NCBI GenBank assembly: GCA_034435035.1
Contig: DAOTXW010000023.1
Location: 124,001 to 188,000, forward strand
Direction: 5' to 3'
From: JAHEME01 sp034435035
GTDB lineage: Bacteria > Chloroflexota > Anaerolineae > Aggregatilineales > UBA3940
DNA length: 64,000 bases
Below the pieces are notes generated by a model. That model ran no database searches. It was not told the DNA's origin and saw only the letters and a program-made list of their open reading frames with translations. The position numbers were made by a program, and so were the translations under genes. Positions 1-6,208 of this stretch are shown piece after piece (position 1 is the first letter of the stretch; each line of letters starts with the position of its first letter).

Positions 1-2
1 GA

Positions 3-1193
3 CATGGTGATGAGCGACGCACCCGGATTCTCCACGATGCAAGCGGAAGTCTGAACGAAGCCGATCTGATCCCGGATGAGGATGTTTTCGTATTCATTAC
101 CCGCGAAGGATACATTAAGCGGGTCAAGCTCGATGAATACCGGATACAGAACCGTGGCGGCAAGGGCATGATCGGCACGGCTATTCGCGAATCTGATGAT
201 GTTCGGCACATGTTCCTGGCCGGGACTAAGGACAGTGTGCTTTTCTTCACCGATCGCGGGCGTGTCTACCATGAGAAAGTCTATCAGATACCAGCCAGCA
301 GCCGGTCAGGCAAGGGCATCCTCTTGGATGGTATTCTGCAGGTGCAGCCTGATGAAACGGTCACGGCCATTGTAGTCGTGCCCGACTTCGACGAAGCTGA
401 GTATCTGACCATGCTCACTCTGCATGGGCGCATTAAGCGAGTAGCACTTTCTGAATTCGCCAGCGTACGCCCCAGCGGGTTAATCGCCATGACCCTGGAT
501 GAAGAAGATGAGCTGCGCTGGGTCAAATTGACCAAGGGGCACCAGGATCTGCTGCTGGTGACTGCAAACGGACAGTCTCTACGCTTCAGCGAGGAGCAGG
601 TACGGCCGATGGGCCGCCCTGCAGCCGGTGTCAACGCAATCCGGCTGCAGGAGGGAGATCTGGTAGCAGGCTTTGATGTTGCTGCCAGCCCGGATCTTGA
701 GGTTCTGGTCGTCTCGCAGTACGGTTACGGGAAGCGCACCCCGCTGGCGGAGTATCCTCGCCGGTCACGCTTTGGAATGGGCATCCGCACGCTGGCCCGC
801 AACGACAAAACAGGACCGGTTATCAGCATCCATGTGGTACAGCCGGGCGATCAAATCATGGTAATCACATCGACCGGGCGCTCAAGCCGGATGCACATAG
901 AGAATATCTCGCTGATCGGGCGCAATACGCAGGGGGTGCGGCTGATGAAGATCCCCGCCAAGACAACACTCGTTTCTGTCGTTCCGGTCGATGAAGCCCG
1001 CCTTACGGAACGGGCAGATGCCTTACAGGCCGAAATGCAGGACCTTTCGGCTCCCGTTTCTTTCGATGAGCAGCCCAGCCATCTGGATGACCGCGACGAA
1101 TCTGATGCATTCAACAGTGATGTTGCAGCCTATGATTACGACGCGATGGCCGATACCCTATCCGACGATGATGACGAGGAAGATGCCTCATGA
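3..1193 (+). CDS. gyrA: DNA gyrase subunit A, C-terminal part (5'-truncated by window edge)
   Basis: The frame is open from base 3, so the N-terminal breakage-reunion domain and catalytic tyrosine lie outside the window. What remains is the C-terminal beta-pinwheel that wraps DNA and lets gyrase introduce negative supercoils. It shows repeated blade motifs of the type VFVFITREGYIKRV, VLFFTDRGRVY and IMVITSTGRSSRM. A GyrA-box (QNRGGKG, bases about 147-167) identifies gyrase rather than topoisomerase IV. The protein ends in a very acidic tail (DDDDEEDAS) of the kind known to modulate supercoiling in other GyrA proteins. Its stop overlaps the start of the following sensor kinase by 4 nt (ATGA), so the two are probably co-transcribed and translationally coupled. 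Confidence 0.95.
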   Translation, partial: HGDERRTRILHDASGSLNEADLIPDEDVFVFITREGYIKRVKLDEYRIQNRGGKGMIGTAIRESDDVRHMFLAGTKDSVLFFTDRGRVYHEKVYQIPASSRSGKGILLDGILQVQPDETVTAIVVVPDFDEAEYLTMLTLHGRIKRVALSEFASVRPSGLIAMTLDEEDELRWVKLTKGHQDLLLVTANGQSLRFSEEQVRPMGRPAAGVNAIRLQEGDLVAGFDVAASPDLEVLVVSQYGYGKRTPLAEYPRRSRFGMGIRTLARNDKTGPVISIHVVQPGDQIMVITSTGRSSRMHIENISLIGRNTQGVRLMKIPAKTTLVSVVPVDEARLTERADALQAEMQDLSAPVSFDEQPSHLDDRDESDAFNSDVAAYDYDAMADTLSDDDDEEDAS

Positions 1194-3508
1194 TCGCAGC
1201 ATTCAGTCTGGCCGGTGCATATCTGATCCTGCTGGGGCTTGCGATCCGCAGTCGCACCCGGCGAGATCCGTCCGAAGGATGGCTGCTCGCCCTGTGTACA
1301 TTCTCCATTGTATTGATGCTGCTTCATGGCCTGCTGCTCAGCCCTTATCTGCTCCCGGGGATCGCTCCCTACTCACAACTGCTGGCTGTTGTCGGGTTTG
1401 TGGTAAGCGTTACGCTTACAGGCTTTCTAACCATCACCTACCTGGGACTGCGTCGCCAGGCAACACTTCTATGGGCAGCGTTGAGCGTGGCATGGGCTGC
1501 GTCCACGGGAATCACCCAGGCCCTAAACATTCCGGCTATCACCGGCGGCCAGATCATCTTGCTGCCGGCGGCCAGTGTCCCGATGACCCTGAGCCTCGAA
1601 TTGCTCACCGTCGGTTGGCTCTTACTGGCTCTATGCCTATTCGGCATCATCGCGCGAGCCTTTCTGACCGAGAAACTCCCGCTGTATGCTAACCGCATCC
1701 TCTTCTGGTTCGTCGTCATCCCTCCTCTGCTGCTTGGTGACGCCCTGAGTGCTTGGCTAAATCCGCCGTGGAACTACGTCGGTTATATCACGCGCCTGAT
1801 CGGTGTCATCGGCGCAGTTTATGGCATTACCAGCCATCGGGTGCTGGATCTGCGCGATACGGCACGCTGGATTATCAGCCGCAGCATCCTGGCGCTGGTC
1901 ACCGGGGGGCTGGTTGCCGGCGCTATCCTGGCCTCAGATAACCTCCAGTACTGGATCCAGCCGTCAGCCTATATTTATCTTGTGGCAGGATTGGGGCTGG
2001 CGGGAGCGCTGATCCTGCCACCCGCCCGCCAGGTAACCCGCTGGCTGCTCGGGCGGCTGATCGACCGGGGCCAGACCGATGCTGCCGAAGCGGTGCGGCT
2101 ATATAGTCAGCGAATCAGTGGGCTGATCGATCTGAAGGATCTGGCGGCCACTTCTTCCCGTACCACGCGGGAACTTTTCAGCACCCACCAGAGCTGTCTG
2201 ATCCTGGCAACGCAGCGCGATGATTCACTGAGCCTTGAGGTCTTTGGCAGCGACCGCGCCGACCGGATCCGGCCGGGCAGCCTGGCACTGACCAGCCCGA
2301 TCTACTCACACTTCATCAACGGGCGCGGCCCGCTGCCTCAGTATGATATCGATTACCATAAAGATTATCTGGCTGTGCCTCCAGGCGAGCGCCGCTACTT
2401 CAGTGGCCTTGAGATGGATATCTACGCTCCCATCATCAGTGACGGCAAGCTTCTGGGCATGCTTGCCCTGGGCCCCAAAGGCAACGACGATCCCTACCGC
2501 TCTAGCGAAATGGAGCTGCTTTCAGCCCTTGCTAACCAGACAGTGGCTGCGCTGGAGAATGCGCGGCTGGTCAGTGACCTTCGCTCTCTGAATCGTGAGA
2601 TCAGCAGTCTCAACCAGGATCTTAATCTGACGAATGAGCGCCTCGAACGACTTGACTCGGTCAAGAGTGATTTCATCGCGATCGCCTCACACGAGCTTCG
2701 CACCCCGCTGACCCAGATTCAAGGTTATGTTGATCTACTGCTGGAGATGTCGGAGAGGAATCTCCTGACCCCAGAGCAGATCACAGATATCATGACCAGC
2801 CTGCGACGAGCCAGCCTGCGGATGGGCGAGGTGATCTCATCCATGTTGGATGTGTCCCAGATTGATGTGGACAACATGGATCTCAATTTCGTTGAAACCA
2901 GTCTGGCCAGCATCATCAAGCTCGCCATAGAGCCTTACAGCGATGCCATCCATAATCGTAACCTGACGCTGGTCGCACGGGGGCTGCGCAACCTGCCCCC
3001 CATCCACGGCGATTACAAGCGGCTGGTACAGGCATTTGAGAATCTTATTACCAATGCCATCAAGTTCACCCCGGATGGCGGCAAGATCAACGTCAGTGGC
3101 GAGGTATTTGAGCGTGATGCCGATGGGCAGCCCCGGAGCGTCCGCATCATTGTCGAGGACTCGGGCATTGGTATCGCCAAGGAACACCATGAGCTGATCT
3201 TCGAGAAGTTCTACCGTATTGGCTCCACCCAGCTGCATTCGACAGGCACCACGAAGTTCAAGGGAGCCGGGCCGGGACTCGGGCTTCCGATCACGCGCGG
3301 AATCATTGAGGGGCACGGCGGCCGCATCTGGGTGGAAAGCCCACGCAGCAGCGATGAAGAGAACCCTGGCAGCGCCTTCCATATCGTCCTGCCAATAAGC
3401 CCGCCGGCGATGGATGCCCGGGAACGGCTGAGTCATATCCAGGAAGGCGCAGAAGCTGCATCCGATCGCTCAGTGCTATCCCCGGCTGCTCCGGACTCTC
3501 CATCCTGA
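1190..3508 (+). CDS. Membrane sensor histidine kinase with GAF domain
   Basis: The 772-residue protein begins with about seven hydrophobic segments (residues 1-290) typical of 7TM-type sensor regions. A GAF-like domain follows (about 305-455), then a short coiled coil. The HisKA dimerisation helix carries the phospho-acceptor His501 in SHELRTPL. The HATPase_c domain has a G1 box starting at Asp657 (DSGIGIA) and a G2 box GPGLGLPI. It should autophosphorylate in response to a membrane or cytosolic signal and pass phosphate to a response regulator. No regulator gene is adjacent, so the partner is unknown. Translation starts inside the end of gyrA (ATGA), an unusual pairing. The C-terminal 30 residues are low complexity. 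The kinase assignment is firm; the ligand is not inferable. Confidence 0.93.
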   Translation: MIAAFSLAGAYLILLGLAIRSRTRRDPSEGWLLALCTFSIVLMLLHGLLLSPYLLPGIAPYSQLLAVVGFVVSVTLTGFLTITYLGLRRQATLLWAALSVAWAASTGITQALNIPAITGGQIILLPAASVPMTLSLELLTVGWLLLALCLFGIIARAFLTEKLPLYANRILFWFVVIPPLLLGDALSAWLNPPWNYVGYITRLIGVIGAVYGITSHRVLDLRDTARWIISRSILALVTGGLVAGAILASDNLQYWIQPSAYIYLVAGLGLAGALILPPARQVTRWLLGRLIDRGQTDAAEAVRLYSQRISGLIDLKDLAATSSRTTRELFSTHQSCLILATQRDDSLSLEVFGSDRADRIRPGSLALTSPIYSHFINGRGPLPQYDIDYHKDYLAVPPGERRYFSGLEMDIYAPIISDGKLLGMLALGPKGNDDPYRSSEMELLSALANQTVAALENARLVSDLRSLNREISSLNQDLNLTNERLERLDSVKSDFIAIASHELRTPLTQIQGYVDLLLEMSERNLLTPEQITDIMTSLRRASLRMGEVISSMLDVSQIDVDNMDLNFVETSLASIIKLAIEPYSDAIHNRNLTLVARGLRNLPPIHGDYKRLVQAFENLITNAIKFTPDGGKINVSGEVFERDADGQPRSVRIIVEDSGIGIAKEHHELIFEKFYRIGSTQLHSTGTTKFKGAGPGLGLPITRGIIEGHGGRIWVESPRSSDEENPGSAFHIVLPISPPAMDARERLSHIQEGAEAASDRSVLSPAAPDSPS

Positions 3509-3525
3509 GCACCGCCGAGATGAAC

Positions 3526-3553
3526 AGCAGCCGGTGCCCGGGCGCCGGCTGCT
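3526..3553. terminator. Bidirectional hairpin between convergent genes
   Basis: AGCAGCCGGTGCC and GGCGCCGGCTGCT form a 13-bp stem with one G-U pair, exactly between the stops of the kinase gene (+) and murI (-). There is only a short T-rich tail on the plus side, so termination is inferred from position and stem strength. Confidence 0.6.
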
Positions 3554-3556
3554 GTT

Positions 3557-4390
3557 TCATGACTCGCACAGGACGATCCCGTCATCCCGCCATTGGACCC
3601 CCTGCACCTGCCCGTGCGCAACCGGTTCTGCCATCAGCCGGCTGGCCAGGAGTTGGAACCGCGCCGGATCGCCGCTGGTGAAGTATCTTACCTGGCCGCG
3701 GTGGTTCGGGTCATTGGCAGACCCGGAGATGATACGCCCTAACTGACGAGCCACTGCCGGGCCCGGATCGACGATCTCAACCCCGTCCCCCACCACAGCC
3801 CGGAGAGCCGGCTCAAGGAATGGGAAGTGCGTACAGCCCAGCACCATCTGATCGACATGACCGTCAAGAAGCGGGCGTAGATAGTCGGCAGCCACCCGCT
3901 CAACTTCCGGGCCCTCCAGCTTGCCCTGCTCAACGAATGTGACGAACTCCGGGCAAACCTGGGTCAGGACCGTCACCCCGTTAGCAAAGCGATCAACAAC
4001 GCTGGCAAACAACTCGCCCTGGTAAGTTGCCTGTGTCGTGATCACACCGATTACTCCGCGGTTTGTCCGCTGCGCTGCGGGCTTGACCGCCGGCTCCATC
4101 CCCACAAAAGGAAGGTTGGGGAACACAATGCGGGCATGCTTGAGACTCGCTGCAGATGCTGCATTGCAGGCTATGACAACGGCCTTCACGTCCCACTGGG
4201 TGAAGAACTGAACGATCCCTTCTACAAAGCCGCGGATCTCCGCGACGGTCCGGGGACCATAGGGAACATGCCCCTGATCGGCAAAGTACAACACATCCTC
4301 GGAAGGCAGCAGCCGGCGGACTTCGCGCAGAACCGATAGCCCACCAACCCCGGAATCGAGCATCGCGACAGGTCGTGTATCAATCGGCAT
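3557..4390 (-). CDS. murI: Glutamate racemase
   Basis: This enzyme interconverts L- and D-glutamate to supply D-Glu for peptidoglycan. The 277-residue product has the family length. It carries the N-terminal LDSGVGGLSV motif (Asp12) and both catalytic cysteines: Cys75 in CNAASA and Cys186 in GCTHFPFLE. A longer reading frame extends 33 codons upstream, but the ATG at 4390 is preceded by GGGAG at good spacing and begins just before the conserved motif, so it was chosen. The gene follows the C26 hydrolase gene by 28 nt on the same strand, suggesting an operon. Having murI implies a peptidoglycan pathway, noteworthy in a phylum where wall composition varies. Confidence 0.95.
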   Translation of the reverse strand: MPIDTRPVAMLDSGVGGLSVLREVRRLLPSEDVLYFADQGHVPYGPRTVAEIRGFVEGIVQFFTQWDVKAVVIACNAASAASLKHARIVFPNLPFVGMEPAVKPAAQRTNRGVIGVITTQATYQGELFASVVDRFANGVTVLTQVCPEFVTFVEQGKLEGPEVERVAADYLRPLLDGHVDQMVLGCTHFPFLEPALRAVVGDGVEIVDPGPAVARQLGRIISGSANDPNHRGQVRYFTSGDPARFQLLASRLMAEPVAHGQVQGVQWRDDGIVLCES

Positions 4391-4418
4391 CACCTGACTC
4401 CCAGGCCTATCAACCCCC

Positions 4419-5156
4419 TCATCGGCTTTTGGCAGCCGCTGAAACGAGCGCACTGAAGAGGCGGCGCATAGGCTCCATCTGCTCCGCAAGCGCTTCAGGA
4501 TGCCATTGAACGCCGATCACAAAGCGGCGCTCAGGGTGCTCAATCCCCTCAATAATCCCATCGGGGGCGTTTGCGACCACCCGAAGCCCACTCCCGATAC
4601 GGTCAAGCGCCTGATGATGCAGGCTGTTCACTGAAATCCGGCAAAGACCCATGACATCTGCCAGATAGCTGGCAGTGCTGACCTCTACCGGGTGCACTGT
4701 ACGCATAAACCATTCATCTTCAGCCGGCGAGTCATGTCGCAGAGCGCCGGGGACCTGCTCACGAATATCCTGGAACAGAGTCCCGCCCATGGCCACATTT
4801 AGAACCTGTGTGCCGCGGCAGATGCAAAGAAGCGGCTTATCATCTTCTACCGCCCATCGGGCCAGCCGCAGATCGGCCTCATCGCGGTTGGTATCCACGC
4901 CGGTTGTGTATGGTGATTGCGCAGCGCCGTAGCGATCCGGCGAGATATCGCCACCTCCGGACAGCACAATCCCATCCAGGCGGTTATAAACAGCCCGCAG
5001 CGCCACCTCGTCCGTTTCCAGGGGGATCAGTGCCGGAGCACCGCCCGCTAGCGCTACGGCCCTCGTGTAGCTGGGGCGCACGCCCATGAAACGCGCACCG
5101 CTGGCTGGATGCCTGAGAGGGCCGGTGGAAATGCCAATCAGAGGAGAATTCACCAC
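4419..5156 (-). CDS. Gamma-glutamyl-gamma-aminobutyrate hydrolase family protein (peptidase C26)
   Basis: A class I glutamine-amidotransferase-fold hydrolase of 245 residues. The nucleophile is Cys113 in CICRGTQ, and His219 and Glu221 in QWHPEA complete the triad. The LSGGGD motif near residue 66 is typical of the PuuD/C26 group. The family cleaves gamma-glutamyl amide bonds in polyamine or amino-acid conjugates; the true substrate here is unknown. The start is GTG, immediately followed by a second GTG, and no strong Shine-Dalgarno precedes it. It lies between rplS and murI on the same strand; co-transcription with murI links it loosely to glutamate or gamma-glutamyl metabolism (inference). 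Confidence 0.88.
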   Translation of the reverse strand: MVNSPLIGISTGPLRHPASGARFMGVRPSYTRAVALAGGAPALIPLETDEVALRAVYNRLDGIVLSGGGDISPDRYGAAQSPYTTGVDTNRDEADLRLARWAVEDDKPLLCICRGTQVLNVAMGGTLFQDIREQVPGALRHDSPAEDEWFMRTVHPVEVSTASYLADVMGLCRISVNSLHHQALDRIGSGLRVVANAPDGIIEGIEHPERRFVIGVQWHPEALAEQMEPMRRLFSALVSAAAKSR

Positions 5157-5192
5157 TCTACCGCCGGGTCACCGCACACTCTGTACTGACCA

Positions 5193-5228
5193 TCAGGGCG
5201 CAGAGTGCTTTTCACACCTGCGCCCTGA
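5193..5228. terminator. Inverted repeat downstream of rplS
   Basis: An 11-bp perfect stem (TCAGGGCGCAG with CTGCGCCCTGA) and a 14-nt loop sit 31 nt past the rplS stop and upstream of the C26 hydrolase gene. No T-tract follows on the minus strand, so it may be a partial terminator, an RNA-stability hairpin or a processing site. Confidence 0.5.
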
Positions 5229-5259
5229 CCCAACCGTCTGTCCTCCGCAGAAGCGGCGC

Positions 5260-5622
5260 TCAGCGCTTCTCGCGCAGGGTCGCTCGCCTGCCTGTACGAC
5301 CCCGGAGATAGAACAGCTGCGCCCTGCGTACATGGGAGCTGCGAACCACCTCTATCTTCTCAATACGAGGGGAGCGCAGCAAGAAGGTACGCTCTACCCC
5401 GATGCCGTGAGAGGCGGTGCGCCGTACAGTGAAACTGGCATCGTTGCCGCCCTTGCGCAACCGGATAATCGTACCTGGAAAGACCTGGATGCGCTCACGG
5501 TCACCTTCAACGATGCGTACATGCACTTTCACGCTGTCTCCCGGAGAGAGAGAAGGGATATTGGGGTTGGCGCTCTGCTCAAGGCTCTTTACAAGATCTT
5601 CTTTACTCATCAGACTTTTCAC
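5260..5622 (-). CDS. rplS: 50S ribosomal protein L19
   Basis: L19 sits at the 30S-50S interface of the ribosome. The 120-residue product matches the family throughout: GDSVKVHVRIVEGDRERIQV, GVERTFLLRSPRIEKIEVV and the C-terminal FYLRGRTGRRA. The start is taken as GTG at 5622; an in-frame ATG at 5610 is the alternative, giving MSKEDL. Neither has a well-placed linear Shine-Dalgarno, but AGGAGG lies further upstream and could be brought to the GTG by a hairpin (see 5623-5659). The gene stands alone with its own promoter rather than in the common rpsP-rimM-trmD-rplS order within this window. Confidence 0.97.
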   Translation of the reverse strand: MKSLMSKEDLVKSLEQSANPNIPSLSPGDSVKVHVRIVEGDRERIQVFPGTIIRLRKGGNDASFTVRRTASHGIGVERTFLLRSPRIEKIEVVRSSHVRRAQLFYLRGRTGRRATLREKR

Positions 5623-5659
5623 GGCCCTGGCGTCATTGGGGCACGGGCCGCATCCTCCT
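5623..5659 (-). promoter_or_regulatory. rplS ribosome-binding region with hairpin between Shine-Dalgarno and start
   Basis: Reading the minus strand, AGGAGG (5659-5654) is followed by four bases (ATGC) and then a hairpin (GGCCC 5649-5645 pairing with GGGCC 5627-5623) that ends directly at the GTG start. Linear SD-start distance is 31 nt. With the hairpin folded it is about 4 nt plus the helix, which would allow initiation. The functional reading is inference. Confidence 0.5.
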
Positions 5660-5751
5660 CTCTCGGGTAAGCCCTCGCGTCACTAAAGAAACCAGCATCT
5701 TGGCTGGCTCACTGCAAATTCATGTTCACAACCAGACTTTGATGAAGGTCG

Positions 5752-5781
5752 ATTATAACGCGCGCGGCCCCGCAAGGTCAA
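5752..5781 (-). promoter_or_regulatory. rplS promoter
   Basis: On the minus strand TTGACC (5781-5776), an 18-nt spacer and a perfect TATAAT (5757-5752). The predicted transcript has a leader of roughly 120 nt before rplS. The -35 box lies 5 nt from the -35 box of the divergent valS promoter. Confidence 0.8.
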
Positions 5782-5786
5782 ATTCG

Positions 5787-5816
5787 TTGACAGTCTCTCT
5801 CTCTATGTGCTAAACT
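5787..5816 (+). promoter_or_regulatory. valS T-box leader promoter
   Basis: TTGACA at 5787-5792, an 18-nt spacer and TAAACT at 5811-5816 preceded by TGC, an extended -10. It directs transcription into the T-box leader. Confidence 0.75.
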
Positions 5817-5823
5817 GCTCAGA

Positions 5824-6116
5824 CAGCAACTCCTCATACGGATAGAGGCGATGACTGAGAGGAGTAGGCGGTCTGCGAGCAACCACCGCTCGCAGCGACA
5901 GGTAGAGAAGGAAGGCCGCAGGCTGAAAGCCTCCGCTGCGCAACCGCCGAACGTCGCTCAGGAGCCGCCGTGCTGAACGGCTGGTCAACCCGCCCTCAGG
6001 CATGGTCCGGTCGCGCCCGTTATCGCGCGGATGAGTGCTGCTGACTGGCTCAGCAGAACTAAGGTGGTACCACGGAAGCGCCCCTTTCGTCCTTAGACGC
6101 AAGGGGCTTTGTTATT
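5824..6116 (+). promoter_or_regulatory. T-box riboswitch leader controlling valS (specifier GUC, valine)
   Basis: The 390-nt gap before valS is almost filled by a T-box leader, which binds uncharged tRNA and switches an attenuator. The stem I entry GATGACTGAGAGGAGTAGG (from about 5849) is typical. The distal stem AGAGAAGGAAGGCCGCAGG carries the loop region ending AAAGCCTCC. The specifier context GAAC-GTC-GCTCAGGAGC places codon GUC at 5953-5955, matching tRNA-Val with anticodon GAC. The T-box core AAGGTGGTACCACGG is at 6061-6075. Its variable base (UGGU) would pair with discriminator A73, as expected for tRNA-Val. A terminator overlaps its 3' end. Uncharged tRNA-Val should stabilise the antiterminator and allow valS transcription when valine is short. 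Confidence 0.93.
6080..6116 (+). terminator. T-box attenuator terminator before valS
   Basis: GCCCCTT (6080-6086) pairs with AAGGGGC (6101-6107), followed by TTTGTTATT. It starts just after the T-box core and is mutually exclusive with the antiterminator, as in transcriptional T-boxes. Confidence 0.85.
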
Positions 6117-6208
6117 GTTGACTCAAGAGCAGAACATGGCTATCCAAACCAGGTGCTCCCCCCAAGCGGATTCGAGCAGCCAATTGCACTCTGAGGATCA
6201 GAGAGGTT

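Noticed and set aside
5643..5665. Mini-gene ATG CGG CCC GTG CCC CAA TGA on the minus strand before rplS
   Set aside because: AGGAGG abuts its ATG with no spacing, so it is unlikely to be translated; the hairpin-spacer reading for rplS is preferred.
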